The position numbers and the translations under genes were made by a program. 64,000 bases of DNA, from NCBI GenBank assembly GCA_902712845.1, contig LR743504.1:1400001-1464000 (forward strand), written 5' to 3'. The notes under the pieces were generated by a model, which was given only the letters and a program-made list of their open reading frames with translations, ran no database searches and was not told the origin of the DNA. Positions 28,901 through 36,585 of this stretch are shown one piece after another. Source of the DNA: Methylobacterium bullatum. Lineage in GTDB: Bacteria > Pseudomonadota > Alphaproteobacteria > Rhizobiales > Beijerinckiaceae. The first letter of the stretch is position 1. Every line of letters begins with the position of its first letter.

Positions 28901-29640
28901 GGCGGCCCGCGCTTACCGCCGAGCGCTTCGTGCCGGACCCGTTCGGGCCGCCGGGCGCGCGCCTCTATCGCAGCGGTGACCTCGCCCTGCGGCGGCCCGA
29001 CGGCACGCAGGCCTATCTCGGACGGGCCGACGGGCAGGTGAAGCTGCGCGGGTTTCGGATCGAGACGGGGGAGATCGCAGCGGTCCTGCGGGCGGAACCC
29101 GGCGTCATCGACGCCGCCGTCATCCTGCGCGACGCCGCCGGGGACAGGCACCTCGTCGCCTATGTGGTCGGCGACGGGATCGACGCGGATGCCCTCCGCG
29201 AGGGGATCGTTCGCCGGCTACCGGTGCATATGGTGCCGGCTCATATCCTGGTCGTCGCGTCCCTGCCGCTGACCCCGAACGGCAAGCTCGATCTGCGCGC
29301 CCTGCCGGTGCCCCTCGCGACCTCGCGAGGGTCGGACGCGCCCGAAGGGGCCATGGAGATCGCCCTGGCCGAGATCTGGCGCGAGGTGCTGGACGTCGAG
29401 AGTGTGGGTCGGGACGACGACTTCTTCGCCCTCGGCGGCCATTCCCTCACCGCCGCGCAGCTCGCCATGCGGGTGAAGCAGCGCCTCGGCCTCACCGTGC
29501 CGATCCGTGCCCTGTTCGAGGCACCGACCCTGCGCGGCTACGTCCTGGCCGTGGCGTCGGGCGAGGCGGCGGGCGGTGGCCGCGACGAGACCGCCGACCT
29601 GTCCGACATGGACGCCCTCCTCGCCGATCTGGAAGCCTGA
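19908..29640 (+). CDS. NRPS: FAAL-ACP-C-A-PCP-E-C-A-PCP (frameshifted as sequenced)
   Basis: With five single-base losses restored this is one protein of about 3,245 residues. Domains: fatty-acyl-AMP ligase (residues 1-570; YTSGSTALPKGV, SWLPLYHDMGLIGG), ACP (FALGGNSI), condensation (HHIVSDGWS), adenylation 1 (1134-1650), PCP (EAGGDSI), epimerization (HHLVVDAVSWR), condensation (HHLLLDGWS), adenylation 2 (2640-3130), PCP (ALGGHSL). My hand-read specificity codes are DGEGAGGI for A1 (N5-hydroxyornithine-like) and DFWNVGMV for A2 (threonine-like). Frame breaks lie near 23490, 24285, 24377, 24389 and 24700, all in A1. Without correction the open pieces are 19908-23795, 23498-24808 and 24007-29640. 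The next NRPS gene follows with no gap. A real pseudogene is possible but less likely. Confidence 0.8.
23300..24985 (+). repeat. Adenylation-domain duplication, copy 1
   Basis: This stretch covers the end of a condensation domain, the whole first adenylation domain and the start of the PCP. It is nearly identical to 31120-32815; for example 23781-24115 and 31615-31950 differ at only a few bases. Similarity drops sharply outside. It contains all five frameshifts of the upstream NRPS gene. Confidence 0.85.
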
Positions 29641-32600
29641 ATGACTGGCCAAGCCGCCGATCTCAGCCGCCGCTTCGCCCGGCTTGCCCCCGACAAGCGG
29701 CGTGTCTTCCTCGACGCACTGGCCGCACGCGGCATCGACTTCTCGCGCCTGCCGATCGTGGCGGGGGACGAGGATGCCGGTGGCGAGAGGGTCGCTCCCC
29801 TGTCCTATGCGCAGGAGCGGCTGTGGCTGATCGGGCGGATGGGGGGGGACGCGGCCCTGCTCCATATCGCCGGGGGGCTCGCTCTGTCCGGGCCGCTCGA
29901 CCGGGACGCCCTGGCGCGGGCCCTCGACGCCCTCGTGGCGCGGCATCCGGCCCTGAGGACGGGGTTCCGGGCGAGCACGACCGACGGGGTCGAGGCGGTC
30001 ACCACTCCATTCGTCGCGGCGAGCCTGCGGGAGATATCGCTGGAGGTCGAGGACCGGGCCTTCGCCGAGGAACGCCTCGCTGCCCTGTCCCGCGAGGAGG
30101 CACGGCGGCCCTTCGACCTGGCGGCACCGCCCCTGTTCAGGGCCGTGCTGGTGCGGATGGAGGCCGAGCGCCACGTCCTGCTCCTCACCATGCATCACCT
30201 CGTCTCCGACGGCCGCTCGGTGGAGATACTGCTCGCCGACCTGATGCGCCTCTATGCGGCGGGCGAGGATGCGGCTCCGCTGCCGCTGCCGATCGCCTAT
30301 GCCGATTACGCGCGCTGGCAGCGCGACTGGCTGGAGGCCGGCGAACTCGAGCGCCAGCTCGGCTGGTGGCGGGACCGCCTCGGGGCGACGGAGACCGTGA
30401 TCCCCCTGCCGGCCGATCGCCCGCGCCCGGCGGTCCAGAGCTTTCGCGGAGCGGCGGTGGATTTCGCGGTCGATGCCGATATCGCCGCCCGCCTCGAATC
30501 CCTCGCGCGGCAGGCCGGCGCCACGACGGCGATGGTCCTGCTGGCCATCCTGGCCCTGGTGCTCCGGCGCTATACCGGCGAAGCGGATCTGCGCATCGGC
30601 GTGCCGGTGGCCAACCGCAACCGGCCGGAGACGGAAGGGCTCGTCGGCCTGTTCGTCAACACCCTGGCGATCCGGGTCGTCGTCGATCCGGGTGCCAGCG
30701 TCCTCGACCATGTGCGGGCCGTGCGCGACGCCATGGTGGACGCTCAAGGACACCAGGATCTGCCCTTCGAGCGTCTGGTGGAGGCGCTCCAGACCCGCCG
30801 GACCGTGAGCCATACCCCCGTCGTCCAGGTCATGCACAGCCACCGGGTCGAGGGGCCGTCCAGGTTCACGGTGGGCGATCTCGTCGTGTCGCCCTTCGGG
30901 CGGGGAACCGGCAACGTCCAGTTCGATCTCGTTCTGGAGACGGTGGCGGAGGCCGGCGGCGCCTTGCGCGGCGCGTTCGGCTATGCCCGCGACCTGTTCC
31001 AGCGGGACACCATGGAGCGGATGCGCGACGGTTTCCTCACTCTGCTGCGCGGCGCGGTGGAGGAAACCGGCCGCCGCGTCGACGCCCTGCCGCTGGTCCC
31101 TGCCTCCTCTCTCGCGGATCTGTCCTCGCCCTACGCGGACGGGCTGCCGTTGTCGGATTCGCTGGTGCCGGAGCTGATCGGTGAGGCGGCCTTGGCCGAT
31201 CCCGATGCTCCGGCGGTGATCAGCGGGCCGCGCACCACCACGTTCGGCGAGCTCGACCGGGCCGCCAACCGCCTCGCCCACCGGCTGATCCGGGAGAGCG
31301 TCGGCCCCGAGACGGTCGTCGCCGTGGCCCTGCCGCGCGGGCCTGACCAGATCGCCGCCTTCCTCGCCATCCTGCGGGCCGGGGGCGCGTTCCTGCCCCT
31401 CGATCCGGGCCAGCCGCGGGCGCGTCTGGCCGCCCTCCTGCGCGATGCCGGCGCCCGCCTGCTGCTGGCGCAGGGCAGCGCCCTCGACGGGCTGGCGCAA
31501 GAGGCCGGGATGGGAGAGGCCGGGATGGGGGAGGGGCGAGCCTGGACCCTCCGCCCTCGACCTCTCGGCCGAGCCCGAGACCGCGCCGTGCCGCACGGCC
31601 CATCCGGAGCAACTCGCCTACGTGATCTACACGTCGGGCTCGACGGGGACCCCCAAGGGCGTCGCCGTGGCGCACGGCCCGCTGGCGATGCATGTCCGCG
31701 CCACGGGGGCCGTCTACGGTACGGGCCGGGAGACCCGCGAACTCCACGTCCTGTCGATGAGCTTCGACGGGGCGCAGGAGCGCTGGATGGTGCCCCTGGC
31801 CTTCGGCGGCTGCGTCGTGCTCAAGCCCGACGGGTTGTGGACCCCGCGCGAGGCGCTGGACGCCATGGAGCGTCATCGCGTGACCCATGCGGGCTTTCCC
31901 ACCGCCTACATGCATCAGCTGGCGCTCGAGGCTGCCAGCGGCCCGCGCCCGAGCCGGCGCTCCTACGCGTTCGGCGGCGAGGCCCTGTCGCGGGAGAGTT
32001 TCGCGCTCATTGGCCGGGCTCTCGATCCGACGCTGCTGATCAACGGCTACGGCCCCACCGAGACGGTGATCTCGCCCCTGGTCTGGCGGGCGCGGGCCGG
32101 GGACGCGGTGGAGGGGCCTACGCCCCCATCGGCCGTGCGGTGGGGGACCGGCGGGCCTACATCCTCGACGCGGCGTTGCAGCCGGTGCCGGTGGGGGTCA
32201 CCGGGGAGCTGCATCTCGGCGGTGACGGTCTGGCGCGGGGCTATCTCGGCCGGGCTGGGCAGACGGCGGACCGGTTCATCCCCGACCCGTTCCCGGACCT
32301 GTCGGGTCGCGCGGGGGGGCGGCTCTACCGTACCGGGGATCTGGCGCGCTGGCGGGCGGACGGGACGGTGGAGTATCTCGGCCGGGCGGACGCGCAGGTG
32401 AAGCTGCGCGGGTTCCGGATCGAACTCGGCGAGGTCGAGGCGGCGCTGCTGGCGCAGGAGACCGTGGCGGGCGCGGCGGCGGCGTTGCGCCAGGGTCCAG
32501 CGGGTCCGCTGCTGGTGGCCTACGTTGTCACTGCGGCCGGGGCGGATTTCGACGCGAGCGCGCTCCGGGCGGACCTCGCCCGGCGGTTGCCGGACTACAT

Positions 32601-33759
32601 GGTGCCGAGCCGGATCGTGGCGCTGGATCGGTTGCCGCTGACGCCCAACGGCAAGCTCGACCGTGCGGCCTTACCCGAGCCCGCGCCACTCGCCGAGTCG
32701 CCAAGCGGCACCTGGCGCCCGCTCACCCCCACCGAGACGGTGGTGGCCGAGATCTGGGCCAAGGCCCTCGGCCTCCCCGCCATCCCGCCCGACCAGAACT
32801 TCTTCGAGGCAGGGGCGAACTCGCTCACCGCCCTGCGTGTGCTCACGGCGCTGGGCGCGGCGTTCCCGGAGCGCAGCCCGACCATCGCCGACATCTTCAA
32901 CAACCAGAGTGTCGAGACCCTGGCCGCCGCGCTCACCGCCGATGCGGTGGGCACCGCGCAGGTGGTGCGCCTGCGGGCGACCGGCGACCGGCCGATGCTC
33001 TACTGCTTCCCCGGCCTGATGGTGAACACCCGGGAATATGCGCCCCTGGTCCGCCGCCTCGGGCCGGACCAGCCGGTCACCGGCTTCGTCTGCTACTCGC
33101 TGACCGACGCGCGCAAGAGCGTAGTCTCGGTGGAGGACATCGCCGCGCGCTACGCGGAGATCATCGAGAGGGAGAGCGCCGGGCGTCCCTGCACGATGCT
33201 CGGCTGGTCCTGGGGCGGCGTCCTCGCCTACGAGGCGGCGCGGATGCTGGGCTCGCGCATCGACCTCGGCTTCGTCGGCATGCTCGACGTCTGCGACATC
33301 GATGTGAGCTTCGCCGTCGGCGCCCTGCCGGTGCTGATGCCGGAGCAGCGCCGCCGCCTTCAGGAGAACGTCGCGTCCTGGCTGGAGCGCTCGCCGATGC
33401 GGGCCGACTGGGAGGACCTGTTCCGGCGCATGGATCCGGAACTCCACGAGCAGTTCCTCGCCTATGTGGCGGCGGCCCCCGATCCGCTGCCCCTCGACGG
33501 GCCGGGCGTCGGCAGCAAGGAATACGAACTCTGGACCTTCGTCGACAACACGCTGCTGTACCGCCGCTACCGGGCGGACAGGTTCGATTGTCCGATCCGG
33601 GTCTGGCTCGCTGGCCGCTCGGTGGAGCGAGGCCTGAACCATGTGGATTGGGGCCGCTATTCCAACCGGGTGGAACAGGTGACCGTGATCCCCGACGTCA
33701 CCCACCGGGAGATCGTGGATTCCACGATGTTCCACGACAGTTTCGCGGCCTCGCTGTGA
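29641..33759 (+). CDS. NRPS termination module: C-A-PCP-TE (frameshifted as sequenced)
   Basis: With three single-base losses restored (near 31540, 31550 and 32118) this is about 1,373 residues. Domains: a short helical N-terminus, condensation (MHHLVSDGRS), adenylation (code DGEGAGGI by hand alignment, the same as A1 of the upstream enzyme), PCP and a thioesterase with the nucleophile motif GWSWGG and a late HREIV histidine. It should add the last residue and release the product by hydrolysis or cyclisation. The PCP signature is FFEAGANSL rather than the usual GGxSL; the attachment serine is intact. The ATG directly follows the previous stop (TGAATG). As sequenced, the frame at both ends is the same because the three losses cancel. 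Confidence 0.8.
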   Translation: MTGQAADLSRRFARLAPDKRRVFLDALAARGIDFSRLPIVAGDEDAGGERVAPLSYAQERLWLIGRMGGDAALLHIAGGLALSGPLDRDALARALDALVARHPALRTGFRASTTDGVEAVTTPFVAASLREISLEVEDRAFAEERLAALSREEARRPFDLAAPPLFRAVLVRMEAERHVLLLTMHHLVSDGRSVEILLADLMRLYAAGEDAAPLPLPIAYADYARWQRDWLEAGELERQLGWWRDRLGATETVIPLPADRPRPAVQSFRGAAVDFAVDADIAARLESLARQAGATTAMVLLAILALVLRRYTGEADLRIGVPVANRNRPETEGLVGLFVNTLAIRVVVDPGASVLDHVRAVRDAMVDAQGHQDLPFERLVEALQTRRTVSHTPVVQVMHSHRVEGPSRFTVGDLVVSPFGRGTGNVQFDLVLETVAEAGGALRGAFGYARDLFQRDTMERMRDGFLTLLRGAVEETGRRVDALPLVPASSLADLSSPYADGLPLSDSLVPELIGEAALADPDAPAVISGPRTTTFGELDRAANRLAHRLIRESVGPETVVAVALPRGPDQIAAFLAILRAGGAFLPLDPGQPRARLAALLRDAGARLLLAQGSALDGLAQEAGMGEAGMGEGRAWTLRPRPLGRARDRAVPHGPSGATRLRDLHVGLDGDPQGRRRGARPAGDACPRHGGRLRYGPGDPRTPRPVDELRRGAGALDGAPGLRRLRRAQARRVVDPARGAGRHGASSRDPCGLSHRLHASAGARGCQRPAPEPALLRVRRRGPVAGEFRAHWPGSRSDAADQRLRPHRDGDLAPGLAGAGRGRGGGAYAPIGRAVGDRRAYILDAALQPVPVGVTGELHLGGDGLARGYLGRAGQTADRFIPDPFPDLSGRAGGRLYRTGDLARWRADGTVEYLGRADAQVKLRGFRIELGEVEAALLAQETVAGAAAALRQGPAGPLLVAYVVTAAGADFDASALRADLARRLPDYMVPSRIVALDRLPLTPNGKLDRAALPEPAPLAESPSGTWRPLTPTETVVAEIWAKALGLPAIPPDQNFFEAGANSLTALRVLTALGAAFPERSPTIADIFNNQSVETLAAALTADAVGTAQVVRLRATGDRPMLYCFPGLMVNTREYAPLVRRLGPDQPVTGFVCYSLTDARKSVVSVEDIAARYAEIIERESAGRPCTMLGWSWGGVLAYEAARMLGSRIDLGFVGMLDVCDIDVSFAVGALPVLMPEQRRRLQENVASWLERSPMRADWEDLFRRMDPELHEQFLAYVAAAPDPLPLDGPGVGSKEYELWTFVDNTLLYRRYRADRFDCPIRVWLAGRSVERGLNHVDWGRYSNRVEQVTVIPDVTHREIVDSTMFHDSFAASL
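31120..32815 (+). repeat. Adenylation-domain duplication, copy 2
   Basis: Near-identical partner of 23300-24985, about 7.8 kb away and in the same orientation. Copy 2 has a short extra in-frame GEAGM unit near 31520. Both copies lack one G at the same place (GAGGGGCCTACGCC, about 24283 and 32116), where the reading frame requires five G. Confidence 0.85.
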
Positions 33760-33811
33760 CCGGACCGGGTCATTCGGCTTGCGCCCCCCCTCCGCGCGGG
33801 CACCACGGGTC

Positions 33812-33832
33812 CCCTCTCCTGAAAGGAGAGGG
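33812..33832. repeat. REP-like palindrome, left half of a split pair
   Basis: CCCTCTCCT (33812-33820) and AGGAGAGGG (33824-33832) form a perfect 9-base stem with loop GAA, followed by ACAGGGTGAG. The same palindrome type occurs in opposite orientation at 35038 and again as a pair at 48926/49091. The IS110 element starts nine bases to its right. Confidence 0.75.
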
Positions 33833-33857
33833 ACAGGGTGAGCGACTGTCTGTCAGG

Positions 33858-34796
33858 TCAAGAGGCCAGAGCGAGGTCCTTGCGGATCTCGCGGGCTTTG
33901 GCGTTGAGGCGCACGAGGAGTTTGTGGGCGAGGGCGACGCGGACGAGCTTTTTGGGCTTTCCGGCTTGGCTCAACCGCTGGTGGAAGGCGGCAAAGTCGG
34001 GATCGTATCGGCGCACGATCTCGGCGACGACGAACAGGACGGCCCGAACCCCGGCGCGTCCGCCGCGCACGGGGCGCTTGCCGGCGCGGCGTCCGCTGTC
34101 GTGGGCGATGGGCGCCAGGCCGGCGAGCTTGGCGACAGCCTTGTTGGACAGGGTTCCGATCTCGGGCATCTCGGCCATCAGATGGGCGACCGTGCGGTCG
34201 GCCACGCCCTTGATCGTGCGGAAGCATCGGTCGAGGGCCGTCCAGACGGGGTCCAGGGCGATGGCCTGGGCGATGTGGGCTTCCAGCACCCGGATCTGCG
34301 CCGTGATGGCCGCCAGGACGGGGGTGAAGGAGGCGAGCACCTCCGGCTCGGTGACGAGGCGGGCCTGGTTGGCCTGCCCGACCTTCAGCGCCGTGAGTTG
34401 GCGCAGGCGCACCACCAGGGCGGTGAGCCGGACCTGGGTCGCCGTGGCCGGCGGGGTCGGACGCAGGCCTTTGGTCGCGGCGTACCAGGCGATCATCCCG
34501 CAATCGATCCGGTCGGTCTTCTCCAGCACACCCATGCCGTCGGCGAAACGGCGCACGGCGCGCGGGTTGACGACCGTGGCCGGAACGCCCTCGGCCCAGA
34601 GCGCGCCGAAGACCGCGCGTTCGTACCCACCGGTGGCCTCCATGGCCACCAGATCGACCCGGTGCTCCCGACAGAACGCCGCCAGATCGGCGCGGCCCTC
34701 CGGGGTGTTGGCCATCTGCCGCCAGGCGCCATCGCGGCCGATGCGGGCATCCAGCGTGTCGGCGCCGATATCCACTCCACAGACGATGTGTGTCAC
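33858..34796 (-). CDS. IS110-family transposase
   Basis: A 312-residue DEDD recombinase started at GTG 34794-34796 (VTHIVCGVDIG). The RuvC-like N-terminal domain shows D9, E59 (ATGGYERAV), D95 and D98 (KTDRIDCGM). The C-terminal IS116/IS110/IS902 domain has IKGVADRTVAHLMAEMPEIG and the serine-containing APIAHDSGRRAGKR (S about 234). IS110 enzymes cut and join through this serine and are guided by an RNA from the element's non-coding end. The stop lies within 20 bases of the inferred element end. All catalytic residues appear intact, so it may be active. Confidence 0.9.
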   Translation of the reverse strand: MTHIVCGVDIGADTLDARIGRDGAWRQMANTPEGRADLAAFCREHRVDLVAMEATGGYERAVFGALWAEGVPATVVNPRAVRRFADGMGVLEKTDRIDCGMIAWYAATKGLRPTPPATATQVRLTALVVRLRQLTALKVGQANQARLVTEPEVLASFTPVLAAITAQIRVLEAHIAQAIALDPVWTALDRCFRTIKGVADRTVAHLMAEMPEIGTLSNKAVAKLAGLAPIAHDSGRRAGKRPVRGGRAGVRAVLFVVAEIVRRYDPDFAAFHQRLSQAGKPKKLVRVALAHKLLVRLNAKAREIRKDLALAS

Positions 34797-35014
34797 GGTA
34801 ACCTGCCTTGTCCATGCGACGGGCTGTCGAGCGACTGTCCGGTCGTGCGTGACGAAGCGGCCCACGGTCCCAAAGCTCACCCACGGTTGTGGCCAGAGGT
34901 GTGGCGGGCGCCGCGGACCGCGCGCCGGGTGGGGCGGCCACCTCACTCGGCGCACCCTCGAATGGACACCACCCGGGGACGCCTTTCCAGATACAAGGTG
35001 TGTGAGTTTTCCGG
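34797..35014 (-). ncRNA. Non-coding end of the IS110 element, candidate bridge RNA
   Basis: This 218-base region upstream of the transposase is where IS110-group elements encode their bridge RNA. Two matches support it. GACAGTCGCTC (minus strand of 34829-34839) is identical to the junction of the other element end with its core (33840-33850), as expected for a donor guide. GGGTGAG (minus strand of 34876-34882) is complementary to the CTCACCC on the target side, as expected for a target guide. The fold was not computed. Confidence 0.4.
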
Positions 35015-35037
35015 AGATGCACCACACCTCACCCCAA

Positions 35038-35058
35038 CCCTCTCCTTCCAGGAGAGGG
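35038..35058. repeat. REP-like palindrome, right half of a split pair
   Basis: CCCTCTCCT (35038-35046) and AGGAGAGGG (35050-35058) have the same arms as the palindrome at 33812, here with loop TCC and preceded by CTCACCCCAA. Its orientation is opposite to the left copy, so the two frame the insertion sequence head to head. Confidence 0.75.
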
Positions 35059-35321
35059 AGCCCGTCGCGCCTGGAGTCGAACCCTCTTGGATAGAGGGAA
35101 CTGCCCGCGAGCAGATGGGTGAACCCGGTAGCTCGGGGGGAGAAGTCAGGAGTGGGGGTGGCTCCGCCAGCCTTCGTAAGCTGAGGGTCACCCAATCACC
35201 CCTAACTCCTCCCCACAAGCTCGACGGATCTCAGGCAGGCCCGAGATCCGCTGGGGAGGAGGGTCGCGCATTCCGCGACATGCGCGAATGGCGTGGGCGA
35301 CCCGCCGGGGAGGCCTATCGC
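35059..35321. other. Intergenic region between the REP copy and the GNAT gene
   Basis: These 263 bases have no supportable gene. They contain an imperfect inverted repeat made of CCTAACTCCTCCCC and GGGGAGAAGTCAGG-like segments. I see no clear T-run terminator. Confidence 0.3.
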
Positions 35322-36098
35322 CTATGGTTGCGCGTCGGCGCCCGGCGCGAACACCATCAGGGTCGGGCTCGCCGCTGCGGAGAAGCCGAGGCCGGAATAG
35401 AGCCGCTCCACATGGCCGCCGGCCACGCATTGGAGCATCATTGTCTCCGCGCCGGCCTGTCGGGCGCTCGCCATCGCCGCCCGCGTGACCAGGGCGCCGA
35501 GGCCATGCCCGCGCCGTGTCGCGAGGCTGCCGACATTGTAGAGCCCGGCAAGGCGGCCCGCCCGGTAGACCGAGGCACAGGCCACCGGAACGCCATCCGC
35601 GCTCACGGTGAGGTGTCGCGTCTCGACCCCCTCGACGGGCCGGGCGTCGCGCAGCACCGGCAGGAAGACCGCCTCGGCGATCGCGTTCACGCCCGCGTCG
35701 TCGTAGAGGCCGGCGCAGACCGACAGGTAGCCCTCGCCGGGAGCCGCCGTCTCCTCCGTCGCGAGGGTCAGCCCCTCGGGCATGACCGGCGCCTGCACGT
35801 CCCGGCAATCGCCCAGCATCCAGCGGGTTGGGAAGGCGGCCTGCAGGTCCGGATGGGCGCCGAGCGCGTCTCCGCCCTTGGTGACGAGGAGGGCCGGGAG
35901 CCGGCCGCGCCCCGCGGAGGTCGCCCGGACCCAGGCGAGGTCGGTGGTCTCGACGCCGACGTTGAAACCCGGCTCCGGAATCGCGTTCGACCAGAGGTAA
36001 CGCCCGCCATCCGGCGCGGTTTCGATGTCCGAGACGTAGCAGCCCGCCTGCATCAGGCAATGGGCATCGAGCATCTCGCGAAAATCGACATCCTTCAT
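35322..36098 (-). CDS. GNAT-family N-acetyltransferase
   Basis: A 258-residue protein whose C-terminal half (about residues 150-250) is a GNAT fold: GVPVACASVYRAGRLAGLYNVGSLATRRGHGLGALVTRA gives the acetyl-CoA binding Q/R-x-x-G-x-G/A loop as RRGHGLG. ERLYSGLGF is the typical last element. The N-terminal half is an extra lobe without recognised motifs. Standing between the siderophore NRPS and uptake genes, it could acylate N5-hydroxyornithine to complete the hydroxamate. It lacks any signature of known hydroxyornithine acetyltransferases that I can confirm, so that role is inference. It diverges from the SIP reductase gene. Confidence 0.7.
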   Translation of the reverse strand: MKDVDFREMLDAHCLMQAGCYVSDIETAPDGGRYLWSNAIPEPGFNVGVETTDLAWVRATSAGRGRLPALLVTKGGDALGAHPDLQAAFPTRWMLGDCRDVQAPVMPEGLTLATEETAAPGEGYLSVCAGLYDDAGVNAIAEAVFLPVLRDARPVEGVETRHLTVSADGVPVACASVYRAGRLAGLYNVGSLATRRGHGLGALVTRAAMASARQAGAETMMLQCVAGGHVERLYSGLGFSAAASPTLMVFAPGADAQP

Positions 36099-36585
36099 GC
36101 ATTCTCCCGTTTCGGTTCGACGGCGGCAAGGCCTGACGCGTCCTGTGCATCGCTGGAGTCAGGTGTCGGTCGAGTACTGATATGGGGGATCGCCCAGTTT
36201 TGTCGACATTCTATCGGTCGATATTTTGTCTTTAAAAGTGTAACGATAAAAATATGGATCGAATGTCTCTTTGGACAGAGAATGTTCATGCCTGTGCTGG
36301 CGGTGGATAAAATTTTTAGCCTGCCTGCTGCGGGTGTCGCGATCACGGAGTCGGGGTCGCGAAATCGAATCGGTTCGTTGCCGGGTTGTGAAGACACGGC
36401 GATAAAAGCGCGGAAAGCATTCTCGATGATGGTCATTTTTCTATCAATTACAAATAATCGGTCCGGTGCGTTGCGATGAAGTCGGTTACCTTGTTCTGCG
36501 TTGTATGTCCGTCCTTCCTCGTTTACAGCCACCGGCCGATCCGCGGCCAGACTTCGCGCCGTCCCGCCATCGTGGAGAACACCCC
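36099..36585. other. AT-rich divergent regulatory region
   Basis: This 487-base gap lies between the GNAT and reductase genes. About 36170-36480 is far richer in A/T than anything around it. It probably holds divergent promoters. I did not find a TAAAT-N16-CGT box here, and cannot assign a Fur, RirA or Irr site with confidence. A 145-codon minus-strand frame across it lacks coding character. Confidence 0.4.

Larger units (their letters stand above)
33841..35016 (-). mobile_element. IS110-family insertion sequence inside a REP-like pair
   Basis: The element encodes one DEDD transposase and has no terminal inverted repeats, as usual for IS110. Both junctions carry an AG dinucleotide (33841-33842 and 35015-35016; CT on the transposase strand). 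Removing one AG and the 1,172 bases between joins GGGTGAG to ATGCACCACACCTCACCC and restores a symmetrical REP pair. The ends are inferred from this reconstruction, not from a known reference. It lies between the NRPS operon and the GNAT gene. Confidence 0.65.

Noticed and set aside
33588..36479. Plus-strand open frame of 963 codons across the IS110 and GNAT region
   Set aside because: It runs antisense to the transposase and GNAT genes, has no domain, and reflects GC-driven lack of stops.
36095..36532. Minus-strand 145-codon frame in the AT-rich island
   Set aside because: Composition is non-coding, there is no ribosome site, and it overlaps the GNAT start and the reductase leader.
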